64,000 nucleotides of DNA. Source: CAVVAH01 sp963746175. Its GTDB lineage: Bacteria > Actinomycetota > Actinomycetes > JACCUZ01. The first letter of the stretch is position 1; each line of letters opens with the position of its first letter. Below, piece after piece: positions 1 through 7,970 of the stretch. Below the pieces are notes generated by a model, which did no database searches, was not told the origin of the DNA, and saw only the letters and a program-made list of their open reading frames with translations. The stretch is from the NCBI GenBank assembly GCA_963746175.1, contig CAVVAH010000001.1, positions 372,001-436,000 on the forward strand, given 5' to 3'. A program made the position numbers and the translations under genes.

Positions 1-235
1 CGACGGCGGCTCCCGCGAGACGAGCGCCGAGACCGGCGTCGGACAGGTCGCCGGGGACGGCGATCACCCGGTCGCCGGCGTCGAGGCCGGCAGCAGCCGC
101 CTGCAGGGACGCCTCGTCGCGTGCGCAGAGCACCACGCGGGCGCCGTCGTCCACCAGGGCCCGCGCGGTGGCGAGCCCGAGGCCGCGGCTCGCGCCGGTG
201 ACCAGGTAGACACGGTCGGTGAGTCCGAGATCCAT
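1..235 (-). CDS. SDR family oxidoreductase, N-terminal part
   Basis: The start codon (ATG at 235) and the first 78 residues are inside the window; the rest lies beyond base 1. The protein opens with a Rossmann nucleotide-binding segment containing V-T-G-A-S-R-G-L-G, the TGxxxGxG signature of classical short-chain dehydrogenases, followed by a stretch typical of the second beta strand and helix. It should be an NAD(P)-dependent soluble oxidoreductase. The substrate cannot be read from this fragment because the catalytic YxxxK region is outside the window. Confidence 0.85.
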   Translation of the reverse strand, partial: MDLGLTDRVYLVTGASRGLGLATARALVDDGARVVLCARDEASLQAAAAGLDAGDRVIAVPGDLSDAGLGARLAGAAV

Positions 236-361
236 GGCCGCATCCTGCCCGGTCGGTTCGCCGGCCATGCGGTCGGGTGCCGGGTAGTCGCGGGGGCCGT
301 ACGGCGGTGGCCCGTGCGGCCGGGGTCGCCCGGTCACGGCCGGTGCTGCCGCCCCTGACCG

Positions 362-520
362 TCAGTCGCGCGACTCGGCCTCGGCGAGCCGCGCCTGCAG
401 CCGGGCGCGTACCTCGTCCGGCGTGTACGCCTGCCGCTGACGCTGGGCGCGCGTCACCACCGCACCGGTCGCCGCGACACCGACGAGCCCGGCGAGGCCG
501 AGCACCTTCCACCACCGCAC
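362..520 (-). CDS. Small single-pass membrane protein, 52 aa
   Basis: The GTG start at 520 is preceded by a TAGCCT box with a 6-base gap, which fits a leaderless start. The product opens with V-R-W-W-K and then a hydrophobic helix of about 18 residues rich in Gly, Ala, Leu and Val. A charged Arg/Gln/Glu-rich tail with Y-T-P-D-E-V follows and looks helical. I recognise no family with certainty; small proteins of this layout are common in actinobacteria. Its promoter overlaps head-on with that of the divergent gene starting at 539. Confidence 0.6.
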   Translation of the reverse strand: MRWWKVLGLAGLVGVAATGAVVTRAQRQRQAYTPDEVRARLQARLAEAESRD

Positions 521-525
521 CTGCC

Positions 526-532
526 TAGGCTA
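526..532. promoter_or_regulatory. Overlapping divergent -10 elements
   Basis: TAGGCT on the plus strand (526-531) lies 7 bases before the GTG at 539. TAGCCT on the minus strand (532-527) lies 6 bases before the GTG at 520. The two hexamers share five positions, so both leaderless genes appear to use one palindromic -10 site. Confidence 0.6.
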
Positions 533-538
533 CGCACC

Positions 539-1192
539 GTGCCAGCGACGGGTCTGCCGCTCGACGAGGCGGTCGAGCAGACGCGGACCGGCGACCTCTG
601 GCTGTTCCGCGGCCGGGGCGCCGCCGACCGGGCCATCCAGGTGACGACCAACAGCCCGGTCAACCACGTCGGCATGGCCGTCGTCCTCGACGACCTGCCG
701 CCCCTGATGTGGCACGCCGAGCTCGGGCGGTCGCTGCCGGACGTGTGGACCGGCAACCACCAGCGCGGTGTCCAGCTCCACGACCTCGGCGACGCCGTCC
801 GGCAGTGGGCGCACCGCTACGGGCAGCGGGTTTGGCTGCGCCAGCTCGACGAGCCGGTCACGACCGCGATGGAGGACGCCCTGCTGCGGACCATCGCCCG
901 CCTCGACGGCACACCTTTCCCGTCCACGGCAGGGTTGGCCGGGCGCTGGCTGGTCGGGCGGCTGCCGAACGTCGGCCGGCTCGGCGGAGCCCCGCGCGAG
1001 GTCGCCATGGAGACGGCGTACTGCGCCGAGGTGGTGGCGCTCACCTACGAGGCGATGGGGCTGCTCCCCGCGGGCCGGCGAGCCGGCTGGTACGACCCGG
1101 GCAGCTTCTGGAGCGGTGACGACCTGCTGCTGGCGACCGGTGCCCGGCTCGGCGGCGAGATCGCCGTCGACGTCCCGCCGCCGCCGACGTGA
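539..1192 (+). CDS. Permuted NlpC/P60 (YiiX-like) cysteine peptidase family protein
   Basis: This is a 217-residue protein with a leaderless-type GTG start. N-H-V-G-M near residue 43 supplies a candidate catalytic His, and A-Y-C-A-E-V-V near residue 160 supplies a candidate Cys. The His-before-Cys order is that of circularly permuted papain-fold proteins (YiiX/LRAT type), which act on peptide or acyl bonds. No signal peptide is evident, so it is probably cytoplasmic. Its stop overlaps the start of the next gene by four bases (GTGA). That gene encodes a muropeptide carboxypeptidase, suggesting a joint role in cell-wall peptide recycling. The family call rests on motif order only. Confidence 0.6.
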   Translation: MPATGLPLDEAVEQTRTGDLWLFRGRGAADRAIQVTTNSPVNHVGMAVVLDDLPPLMWHAELGRSLPDVWTGNHQRGVQLHDLGDAVRQWAHRYGQRVWLRQLDEPVTTAMEDALLRTIARLDGTPFPSTAGLAGRWLVGRLPNVGRLGGAPREVAMETAYCAEVVALTYEAMGLLPAGRRAGWYDPGSFWSGDDLLLATGARLGGEIAVDVPPPPT

Positions 1193-2116
1193 CCCGCCCG
1201 GCGCCGCTGACCAGACCGCGACGGCTGTCCCGCGGCGACCGGGTGGCGGTGGTCGCGACGAGCGGGCCGCTGGTGCCGGAGCGGCTGGGGCGCGGCGTCC
1301 GGACTCTCGAGTCGTGGGGGCTGGAGGTGTCCGTGGGAGAGCACGCCCTCGAGGTACGGCGGCACCTCGCGGGCACCGACGAGCAGCGGGCCGCCGACCT
1401 GCAGGCCGCCTGGTGCGACCCCGCGGTGCGAGCCGTGGTCTGCGGCCGTGGCGGCTCCGGTGCGGCCCGCGTGGTGGACCTGCTCGACTGGGCCGCGATG
1501 CGGGCCGCCGGGCCGCGGGTGCTCGTCGGCTTCAGCGACGTCACCGTCCTGCACCAGGCGGTCGCGCGGCGGCTCGGCCTGGTCTCGCTGATGGGGCCGA
1601 TGGCCGCCACCGAGGTGTTCGCCGGGGACCACCCCGACGCTGCGAGCGTCGAGGGCCTCCGGGCAGCACTGATGGACCCGCAGTCGGCTCGCACGCTGGC
1701 CGCCGGCACCCTGCGCGCGGCCGTCGGGAGGTGCGGCCCGCGGTCCGCTGGTCGGCGGCACCCTCTCGCTGCTCGCGCAGTCGGCCGGGACGGCCGACCA
1801 GCAGCCGGCCACCGGTGCGATCGCCGTGCTCGAGGACGTCGGCGAGCCGACGTACCGGCTGGACGCGCTGGTCACCCAGCTGCTCCGGACCGGCTGGTTC
1901 GCCGGCGTGGCGGGGGTCGTGCTGGGCACCTTCGAGGGCTGCGGACCGGACGCGGAGGAGGTGGTCGCCGAGCGGCTCGGCGCCCTCGGGGTGCCCCTGG
2001 CCACCGGGCTGCCGTTCGGCCACGGCCGCCCGCAGCTCACCGTGCCGCTCGGCGTCGAGGCCGACCTGGACGCCGACGCCGGCACGCTGGTGCTCCGCCA
2101 GCCGGCCCTGCGCTGA
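1189..2116 (+). pseudogene. LD-carboxypeptidase (peptidase S66), frameshifted
   Basis: Two frames together make one complete S66 protein of about 308 residues. The first frame (GTG at 1189) gives the N-terminal part with G-F-S-D-V-T, which holds the nucleophilic Ser. The second frame runs to the stop at 2116, carries E-D-V-G-E-P, and ends with G-L-P-F-G-H-G, which holds the catalytic His. The switch lies at about 1715-1745 in a G/C-rich run and needs one extra base. S66 enzymes cut the L,D bond of tetrapeptide stems in cytoplasmic recycling; MccF-like members cleave microcin-type compounds. Because the rest is intact, a consensus error is as likely as real inactivation. It is translationally coupled to the upstream peptidase. 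Confidence 0.8.
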
Positions 2117-2134
2117 CGTGGCCGCCGGACCCGG

Positions 2135-2833
2135 TCAGCGGCGTTCGGGTCGGTCCGGGCGCCAGGCATCGCCCCGACCCTCCGGGGTCAGGTCGAGGGC
2201 GCCCCACAGCGCCCACACCAGGTCGAGGTGCCGGTCGTCCTCGCCGGTGCCCGTGGCTGCCTTCTCTGTCGCGTAGAAGTGCCGGAGCGAGCCGTCTCGG
2301 TGGGTGAACACGTTCATCCGCGAGGTGAGCTCACCCGTGGGCGTCCGGCCGCCGTAGTCCGTCGCGTACGAGGTCCCGGCGCACGAGACCAGGCGGACGT
2401 TGCGCCACCGACGTTCCCGGCCGTAGGTGCGCAGCCGCTCCAGGGACGCGGGTGCGACGACGGCGAAGCCCACCCGCCGGGCCAGGTCGGCTGCGGCGCC
2501 GTCGTAGCCGTCGATGAGGGACGTGCACATGCGGCAGACGTCGCCCTCGTCGTCGCCCAGCATGAAGCTGTAGAGCATCAACGTCTCGTGCGGCCCGAAC
2601 AGCTCGGTCATGCGCACGTCGCGCGCGCTGCAGGCGTCGTCGATGTCGGCCGGGCCCTCCGAGAACACGTAGTCCTCGGGCACCGGACCACCGGGCGGCA
2701 GGGCGCGCCGCTGGGCTGCGACCGCCTCGAGGGCGCGGCTCAGCTCGTGCTCCGCCCTGGTGAGGGCGTCGCGGGCCTCTCGGTACTCGTAGCTCTCGTT
2801 CGGCCACCGCGGCACCACCGGTGCGTCGGTCAT
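2135..2833 (-). CDS. DUF899 family thioredoxin-like protein
   Basis: This is a 232-residue protein with ATG start and a GGGAGGAG-type ribosome site. It shows the order of landmarks of DUF899 proteins: an N-terminal helical segment, P-E-D-Y-V-F, L-M-L-Y-S-F-M-L-G, then C-R-M-C-T-S where a C-x-x-C would sit in a thioredoxin-like fold. An aromatic-rich core and a closing L-D-L-T-P-E-G-R-G-D follow. Members are soluble proteins of unknown substrate, often proposed to be redox proteins. It converges with the LD-carboxypeptidase gene and lies downstream of the trehalase gene on the same strand. Confidence 0.85.
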   Translation of the reverse strand: MTDAPVVPRWPNESYEYREARDALTRAEHELSRALEAVAAQRRALPPGGPVPEDYVFSEGPADIDDACSARDVRMTELFGPHETLMLYSFMLGDDEGDVCRMCTSLIDGYDGAAADLARRVGFAVVAPASLERLRTYGRERRWRNVRLVSCAGTSYATDYGGRTPTGELTSRMNVFTHRDGSLRHFYATEKAATGTGEDDRHLDLVWALWGALDLTPEGRGDAWRPDRPERR

Positions 2834-2870
2834 GGCTGGCTCCTCCCGTCCGTCGGCTGCATGCAGGGCG

Positions 2871-4682
2871 TCACGCGTTCGTGCTGCCGCGCTCCTCGGC
2901 GGGGGCGGCCCGGCCCGGCCGGGGCCCCTCGACCAGGTTGAGCGCGGAGTTCACCAGCGCGAGGTGGCTGTACGCCTGCGGGACGTTGCCGAGCTGGCGG
3001 CCGAGGGCGACGTCGTACTCCTCCGCGAGCAGCCCGACGTCGTTGCGCAAATCGAGCAGCCGCTCGAACCGCTCACGCCCCTCGTCGACCCGGCCGTCCA
3101 GCACGAGGGCGTCGGCGAGCCAGAAGCTGCACGCGAGGAACGCGCCCTCGTCGCCCGGCAGCCCGTCGGCGCCCTCGTCCGTGTCGTAGCGGCGGACCAT
3201 GCCGTCGGTGCTCAGCTCGCGGAGCACGGCGTTCAGCGTGCCGCGGACCCGCTCGTCGTCGGGCGGCAGGAAGCCGACCTGGGGGATGAGCAGCAGTGCG
3301 GCGTCGAGCCCGCGCGAGCCGTAGTACTGGGTGAAGGTCTGCCGGTCGTGGTCGTAGCCCTTGGCGAGAACGTCGGCGTGGATCTCGTCACGAAGCGCGC
3401 GGTAACGGTCGACCGGACCGTCGTAGCCGTGCTCCTCCACGGTGCGCACCGCTCGGTCGGCCGCGACCCAGGCCAGCACCTTCGAGTGGGTGAAGTGCTG
3501 GCGGCCACCGCGCACCTCCCAGAGACCCTCGTCTGGCTCCTTCCAGCCCGACTCCAGCCAGTTCATCAGCCCGCGCTGCATCCGCCAGGCGTCCTCGCTG
3601 GGGTCCAGGCCGTAGGACCGGGCGAGGAACAGCGTGTCCATGACCTCGCCGTAGACGTCGAGCTGGCGCTGGCCGACGGCGCCGTTGCCGATCCGCACCG
3701 GCGTGGAACCCTCGTAGCCGGCCAGCCAGTCCAGCTCGCGCTCGGGGGCATGCCGCTCGCCGGCCACGCCGTAGAGGATCTGCAGCCGCTCCGGGGAGCC
3801 GGCGATCGCGCGCAGCAGCCACTCGCGCCAGTGCTGCGCCTCCTCGGTGTAGCCGGTGCGGACGAGCGCCTGCAGGGTGAAGGTCGCGTCGCGCAGCCAG
3901 CAGTAGCGGTAGTCCCAGTTGCGCGGACCGCCGAGCTGCTCGGGCAGCGACGTGGTGACCGCGGCGACGATGCCGCCGGTCGGCGCGTAGGTGAGCGCCT
4001 TGAGGGTGAGCAGCGACCGGATTACCGCCTCGCGGTACGGGCCCTCGTAGCTGCAGTGCGCGGCCCACGCCGACCAGAACCGCTGGGTCTCGTCCAGCGC
4101 CCGGTAGGGGTCGACCGGGTCCGGCCGGTGGCGGAACGACGGGTTCCAGGTGAGGACGAACGCCTCGCGCTGGCCGGCCTCGACGGTGAAGTCGGCGAAC
4201 GACGCGAAGTCGCGGCCGTGGTGCGGGATGTCGGACGCCAGCCAGACGGCGTCCGGCCCGGCGACCGCGGCGAGCATCCCGTCGAGGTGGCGCACCCACG
4301 GCACGACGTCGCCGTAGGAGAACCGGAGCCGCAGCTCGCTGCGCATGTCGACGGCGCCCTCGACGCACTCGACGATGCGGACGACGTCGGGCGCCTCATC
4401 GCGCTCCGGCATGAAGTCGATGACCCGTACGACGCCCTGGTCGGTGACCCACTCGGTCTCGAGCACCATCGTGTCGCCGCGGTAGCGGCGGCTGGTGCAG
4501 GTGCCGCCGCTGCGGGGAGCGACCGTCCAGTGACCGTTGTCCTTGGTGCCCAGCAGGGCGGCGAAGACGGCGTCGGAGTCGAAGCGCGGGAAGCAGAGCC
4601 AGTCGATCGCCCCGTCCCGGCCCACCAGTGCGGCGGAGAGCCGGTCGGAGATCAGGGCGTAGTCCTCGATGCGTCCCGCCAC
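2871..4682 (-). CDS. Glycoside hydrolase family 15 protein, trehalase type
   Basis: This is a 603-residue protein read from a GTG start. It has the two-part layout of actinobacterial GH15 enzymes: an N-terminal beta domain starting with I-E-D-Y-A-L-I-S-D and D-W-L-C-F-P-R-F-D-S, then an alpha/alpha barrel. The barrel contains G-G-P-R-N-W-D-Y-R-Y-C-W-L-R-D-A and, near the C-terminus, L-L-A-E-E-Y-D, where one acidic catalytic residue is expected. Mycobacterial relatives are trehalases and others act as glucoamylases, so the substrate remains open. There is no signal peptide, so it acts in the cytoplasm. It lies 10 bases downstream of the SURF1 gene and could be cotranscribed with it. Confidence 0.9.
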   Translation of the reverse strand: MAGRIEDYALISDRLSAALVGRDGAIDWLCFPRFDSDAVFAALLGTKDNGHWTVAPRSGGTCTSRRYRGDTMVLETEWVTDQGVVRVIDFMPERDEAPDVVRIVECVEGAVDMRSELRLRFSYGDVVPWVRHLDGMLAAVAGPDAVWLASDIPHHGRDFASFADFTVEAGQREAFVLTWNPSFRHRPDPVDPYRALDETQRFWSAWAAHCSYEGPYREAVIRSLLTLKALTYAPTGGIVAAVTTSLPEQLGGPRNWDYRYCWLRDATFTLQALVRTGYTEEAQHWREWLLRAIAGSPERLQILYGVAGERHAPERELDWLAGYEGSTPVRIGNGAVGQRQLDVYGEVMDTLFLARSYGLDPSEDAWRMQRGLMNWLESGWKEPDEGLWEVRGGRQHFTHSKVLAWVAADRAVRTVEEHGYDGPVDRYRALRDEIHADVLAKGYDHDRQTFTQYYGSRGLDAALLLIPQVGFLPPDDERVRGTLNAVLRELSTDGMVRRYDTDEGADGLPGDEGAFLACSFWLADALVLDGRVDEGRERFERLLDLRNDVGLLAEEYDVALGRQLGNVPQAYSHLALVNSALNLVEGPRPGRAAPAEERGSTNA

Positions 4683-4692
4683 GACGGCCTCC

Positions 4693-5466
4693 CTACCCCG
4701 AGACCCGGACGCTGACCACCGGGGCCGAGCCCGTTGCTGCGGCGCGACGATCGCCGGCCTCGCGCCGGGCGAGCACGCCGTAGGCGCCGAGGGCCATCAG
4801 TGCGAAGAGGAACCACTGCACGGCGTACGCCAGGTGCGGGCCGGTGCTCAGCTCGGGCAGGTCGAGCCGGGCGGGAGCGTCCCGCGGCCGCGGCTCCTCC
4901 CGGGTCAGCTCGCCGTACCCGCCGTACGCCGGGTAGGGAAGCTCCCGGCGGATGGTGGAGACGTCGATCCGGGTGACCTGGCCGCGGGGCGGCGTGCCGG
5001 TCGTCGAGGCCGGCTCGCTCGGGCGGATCCGCACGGTCACCGCGACCTCGCCGGGCGGCGGCCGCGGCACGTCCGGGACGACGGTGGCGTCCTCGCCGGC
5101 AGGGACCCAGCCGCGGTCGACGAGCAGGGCGGGACCGGCGGCCGTGACGAAGGGCACCAGGACGTGGAAGCCGACCTGGCCGTCGAAGGGCCGGTTGCGG
5201 ACCAGCAGCGTGTGGTCGGGGTCGTAGCGGCCGGTGGTCCGCACCCGGCGCCACTGGTCGGCCGGGTCGGGCCCGTGGTCGACGCGCAGCAGCCGGCCCG
5301 GCAGCACCGGCGTGGCCGCGATGTTGCGGCTGACCAGCTGGTTCCTGTGGTGCTTGTACTCCAGCCGGTGCAGCTGCCAGCGGCCCAGCAGCACGCAGGC
5401 CGCGGCGACCACGACGGCAACGGCCAGCAGACCCAGCCAGCGACGGGTCAGCAGGAACCGGTACAC
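4693..5466 (-). CDS. SURF1 family cytochrome oxidase assembly protein
   Basis: The 257-residue product has one N-terminal and one C-terminal membrane helix with an extracytoplasmic loop between them, as in SURF1 proteins. Diagnostic pieces are L-G-R-W-Q-L-H-R-L near the start, G-R-Y-D-P-D-H-T, the triplet L-V-R-N-R-P, V-D-R-G-W-V-P, and H-L-A-Y-A-V-Q-W-F before the last helix. SURF1 assists haem insertion into the aa3 oxidase. The start was placed at the GTG at 5466 because a TACCGT box sits exactly 6 bases upstream; longer upstream reading is spurious. The gene is divergent from moaA. Confidence 0.9.
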   Translation of the reverse strand: MYRFLLTRRWLGLLAVAVVVAAACVLLGRWQLHRLEYKHHRNQLVSRNIAATPVLPGRLLRVDHGPDPADQWRRVRTTGRYDPDHTLLVRNRPFDGQVGFHVLVPFVTAAGPALLVDRGWVPAGEDATVVPDVPRPPPGEVAVTVRIRPSEPASTTGTPPRGQVTRIDVSTIRRELPYPAYGGYGELTREEPRPRDAPARLDLPELSTGPHLAYAVQWFLFALMALGAYGVLARREAGDRRAAATGSAPVVSVRVSG

Positions 5467-5472
5467 CACCCG

Positions 5473-5478
5473 ACGGTA
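5473..5478 (-). promoter_or_regulatory. Leaderless -10 box of the SURF1 gene
   Basis: TACCGT on the minus strand is separated by 6 bases from the GTG at 5466. It decides between two adjacent GTG codons. Confidence 0.5.
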
Positions 5479-5496
5479 TCCGGGCCGAAGGGCGCC

Positions 5497-5502
5497 TAGG
5501 GT
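5497..5502 (+). promoter_or_regulatory. Leaderless -10 box of moaA
   Basis: TAGGGT lies 6 bases before the GTG at 5509. No ribosome binding site is present between them. Confidence 0.55.
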
Positions 5503-5508
5503 GGTCGG

Positions 5509-6495
5509 GTGCTGGTCGACACCTACGGACGCGTCGCGACGGACCTGCGGGTCTCGTTGACCGACCGGTGCAACCTGCGCTGCTCGTACTGCATGCCGCC
5601 GGAGGGGCTCGAGTGGCTGCCCGGCCCGGACCTGCTCACCGACGACGAGATCGTCCGGCTGGTGGCGGTCGCGGTCGACCAGGGCGTGACCGAGGTGCGC
5701 TTCACCGGCGGGGAGCCGCTGCTGCGGCGCGGGCTGGTGTCGATCGTCGAGCGGGTCGGTGGGCTGCGGCCCCGGCCACGCATGTCGGTGACCACGAACG
5801 GCATCGGGCTGGCCCGGGTCGCGGGTGCGCTCGCCGCCGCGGGGCTGGACCGGGTGAACGTCTCCCTCGACACGCTCGACCGCGAGCGGTTCCGGACGAT
5901 GGCGCGGCGCGACCGGCTGGCCGACGTGCTGGCCGGCATGGCCGCGGCCGCCGACGCCGGCCTGACCCCGGTCAAGGTCAACGCCGTCCTCATGCGCGGC
6001 GTCAACGACCGAGAGGCGCCGGAGCTGCTGCGCTGGGCGCTCGGCGAGGGCTACCGGTTGCGGTTCATCGAGCAGATGCCGCTGGACGCCCAGCACGGCT
6101 GGGACCGCAGCACCATGGTCACCGCGGACGAGATCCTCGCGTCCCTCACGACGGACTTCGCGCTGACACCCGTCCCGGGGTCGGAGCGGGGGAGCGCGCC
6201 GGCCGAGGAGTGGGTCGTGGACGGCGGCCCCGGGCGGGTCGGCGTCATCGCCTCGGTGACCCGCCCGTTCTGCGGTTCGTGCGACCGGGTCCGGCTCACC
6301 GCCGACGGCCAGCTGCGCAACTGCCTGTTCGCCCGCGAGGAGTCCGACCTGCGCGCGGCGATGCGGGTCGGTGCCGACGACGCGGAGCTCGGCCGCCGGA
6401 TGCAGGCGTCGCTGCTGGCGAAGCTGCCCGGCCACGGCATCGACGACCCGGGGTTCCTGCAGCCGACCCGGCCGATGTCGGCCATCGGCGGCTGA
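5509..6495 (+). CDS. moaA: GTP 3',8-cyclase MoaA
   Basis: MoaA is the radical-SAM enzyme that rearranges GTP in the first step of molybdenum cofactor synthesis. The 328-residue protein has the N-terminal CxxxCxxC cluster ligands at residues 21, 25 and 28 and the SAM motif F-T-G-G-E-P. It also has the C-terminal cluster motif F-C-G-S-C-D-R with a further Cys in R-N-C-L-F, and it ends in G-G, the C-terminal diglycine needed for activity. Length is normal. No other molybdopterin genes are in the window, so the pathway must be elsewhere. The start is a leaderless GTG. Confidence 0.97.
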   Translation: MLVDTYGRVATDLRVSLTDRCNLRCSYCMPPEGLEWLPGPDLLTDDEIVRLVAVAVDQGVTEVRFTGGEPLLRRGLVSIVERVGGLRPRPRMSVTTNGIGLARVAGALAAAGLDRVNVSLDTLDRERFRTMARRDRLADVLAGMAAAADAGLTPVKVNAVLMRGVNDREAPELLRWALGEGYRLRFIEQMPLDAQHGWDRSTMVTADEILASLTTDFALTPVPGSERGSAPAEEWVVDGGPGRVGVIASVTRPFCGSCDRVRLTADGQLRNCLFAREESDLRAAMRVGADDAELGRRMQASLLAKLPGHGIDDPGFLQPTRPMSAIGG

Positions 6496-6511
6496 CGCCC
6501 CGATCGACCGG

Positions 6512-6757
6512 TCAGCCGGCCTCTACACGTTCCCATTCGCCGATCGGCACCACCTGCCGCAGGAAGCCGCGCGACTCGAGGAAGTCCGTGAGGTGGTCCT
6601 TGTGGTCGTCGCAGGTCGTCCAGGCCTTGCGCCGCTGCGGCCGGTGCAGCTTCGGGTTGTTCCACCCGAGCACCCAGGTGGCGTCGGCGCGGCAGCCCTT
6701 GGCGGAGCAGACCGGCGAGGCCGCGTCGCGCTCGAAGCCGGCGTCGTCGTACGTCAT
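6512..6757 (-). CDS. Small conserved Cys/His-containing actinobacterial protein, 81 aa
   Basis: The product begins M-T-Y-D-D-A and contains C-S-A-K-G-C-R, then W-V-L-G-W-N-N-P-K-L-H, then T-C-D-D-H. The paired Cys and later Cys/His could bind zinc. Homologues of this layout occur widely in actinobacteria and are sometimes labelled acetone carboxylase without support, so that name is not used here. The ORF stays open upstream of 6757, but the ATG at 6757 matches the usual length. It converges with moaA. The function is unknown. Confidence 0.65.
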   Translation of the reverse strand: MTYDDAGFERDAASPVCSAKGCRADATWVLGWNNPKLHRPQRRKAWTTCDDHKDHLTDFLESRGFLRQVVPIGEWERVEAG

Positions 6758-6921
6758 CCGGGAGTCACCGGCCGCTGACAGGAGGAGGGGCGATGCCGGG
6801 CAGCCACGGGGGGAGCCGCCCGGCATCGCGCTCACCGCGCCGATGCCTGCCGCGTTCGCTCCGGGCGTCCCGGACGGCGGCACGACGCTCAGCACCGAGT
6901 ATTGCACGATTCCATGTCACG

Positions 6922-7236
6922 TCAGCCACCGTGGCCGTCGAGGGCGCGCCGGTCGTCGGCGACGTCGGCGTCCGGCAGGTCGATGGTCCGCTCGCGGCCG
7001 CCGTTGGCGAAGACCACGGACACGTAGGGCAGGACCACGGCCAGCACGATGAAGCCCCAGCGCAGGTAGCCATGGGTCACGACGGCGAGGATGAAGCACA
7101 CCGTCCGGACGCCCATCGAGATCAGGTAGCGCCGGGTCCGCTGGTCCACGTCCTCCCGGACGCCGCGGCGCGCACCGGTGATCTGGTAGACCGGCGGAGC
7201 CGAGTCCTTGCGGCGGAAGCTGCCGGGGCGCTGCAC
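6922..7236 (-). CDS. DUF3099 domain membrane protein, 104 aa
   Basis: This is a short protein with an N-terminal cytoplasmic segment containing G-A-R-R-G-V-R-E-D-V, a first hydrophobic helix after R-Y-L-I-S-M, and a second helix ending in L-P-Y-V-S-V-V-F-A-N. The hydrophilic tail ends in H-G-G. This is the two-helix DUF3099 layout of actinobacteria; the function is unknown. The GTG at 7236 is preferred over the ATG at 7269 because a TACTGT box sits 6 bases upstream of it, and the longer form would run almost into the divergent dodecin gene. Confidence 0.75.
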   Translation of the reverse strand: MQRPGSFRRKDSAPPVYQITGARRGVREDVDQRTRRYLISMGVRTVCFILAVVTHGYLRWGFIVLAVVLPYVSVVFANGGRERTIDLPDADVADDRRALDGHGG

Positions 7237-7242
7237 CCCTTC

Positions 7243-7248
7243 ACAGTA
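7243..7248 (-). promoter_or_regulatory. Leaderless -10 box of the DUF3099 gene
   Basis: TACTGT on the minus strand lies 6 bases before the GTG at 7236 and decides that start. Confidence 0.45.
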
Positions 7249-7280
7249 GGTCACCTGTCGAGCCCCCACCGGAGCGCACC

Positions 7281-7493
7281 ATGAGCAACCGCACCTACCG
7301 CGTCACCGAGATCGTCGGCACCTCGTCGGAGGGCGTCGACCAGGCGATCACCAACGGTCTCGCCCGCGCCGCCCAGACCCTCCGGCACCTCGACTGGTTC
7401 GAGGTCACCCAGATCCGCGGCCAGATCGTGGACGGAGCACCCCAGCACGTCCAGGTCGGCATGAAGGTCGGCTTCCGCCTCGAGGACGCCTGA
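7281..7493 (+). CDS. Dodecin family flavin-binding protein
   Basis: The 70-residue protein has the full dodecin pattern: Y-R-V-T-E-I-V-G-T-S near the start, a helix with A-I-T-N-G-L-A-R-A, L-D-W-F-E-V with the flavin-stacking Trp, and a closing V-Q-V-G-M-K-V-G-F strand. Dodecins form hollow dodecamers that store or buffer flavins in the cytoplasm. A short GGAG lies before the ATG. The gene is divergent from the DUF3099 gene and convergent with the next small gene. Confidence 0.93.
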   Translation: MSNRTYRVTEIVGTSSEGVDQAITNGLARAAQTLRHLDWFEVTQIRGQIVDGAPQHVQVGMKVGFRLEDA

Positions 7494-7504
7494 CTGGTCC
7501 CGCG

Positions 7505-7738
7505 CTACTGGGAGAGGGCCGTGACGACGTCCACGTCGGAGGAGTCGTCGAACTCGAGCCGGACGACGCTGCCGAGGACATCGAGCCGCACCTGCGTGTG
7601 CGCGGTCCTGGTGTCCCCGGTGGTGGTGTGACGCACCCCGACGAGGCGACCTTGGACGAACCCCTCTGGTGCGGCCCCGGTCGTCTGGATCTTGATCGTG
7701 TCGCCGATGTTCGTTCCCGAGAGCTCTCGCACCTTCAT
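7505..7738 (-). CDS. Hypothetical protein, 77 aa, beta-rich
   Basis: I do not recognise a family. The product starts M-K-V-R-E-L-S-G-T and has alternating hydrophobic and polar residues, as in a small beta barrel, for example G-R-L-V-G-V-R-H and V-V-R-L-E-F-D-D. It has no membrane segment and no Cys. Support for coding is the TAGCGT box 6 bases before the ATG, the clean convergent spacing with dodecin, and codon use like its neighbours. Confidence 0.55.
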   Translation of the reverse strand: MKVRELSGTNIGDTIKIQTTGAAPEGFVQGRLVGVRHTTTGDTRTAHTQVRLDVLGSVVRLEFDDSSDVDVVTALSQ

Positions 7739-7744
7739 GCCGCG

Positions 7745-7750
7745 ACGCTA
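7745..7750 (-). promoter_or_regulatory. Leaderless -10 box of the 77-aa gene
   Basis: TAGCGT on the minus strand lies 6 bases before the ATG at 7738. Confidence 0.5.
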
Positions 7751-7970
7751 CACATCCGGGAGCGTCGGCGAGACCGGCGGGACGGAGCAGTCGGCGGCAC
7801 CAGTGATCTCGAATGCCGAGCAGGTTAGGCCTCCCGGGCGATGCTTTCGGCGATCCTGCTGCACCGGCCGCGCAAGCGGGCTCACACTCGCTGAGTGACC
7901 CGCAGCGGGGCGCAGATCGGGCCGGGTTCACGACTGACAACCGCCGTACGTGGATGGAAGGAACCAAGCA

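Noticed and set aside
2832..4715. A 627-codon plus-strand frame opposite the trehalase-type gene
   Set aside because: It is the high-GC shadow of a strongly supported gene on the other strand; no domain and no start signal.
4693..6435. A 580-codon minus-strand frame covering SURF1 and the moaA complement
   Set aside because: The upstream 320 codons are the antisense of moaA and have no family features; SURF1 starts at 5466 with its own promoter box.
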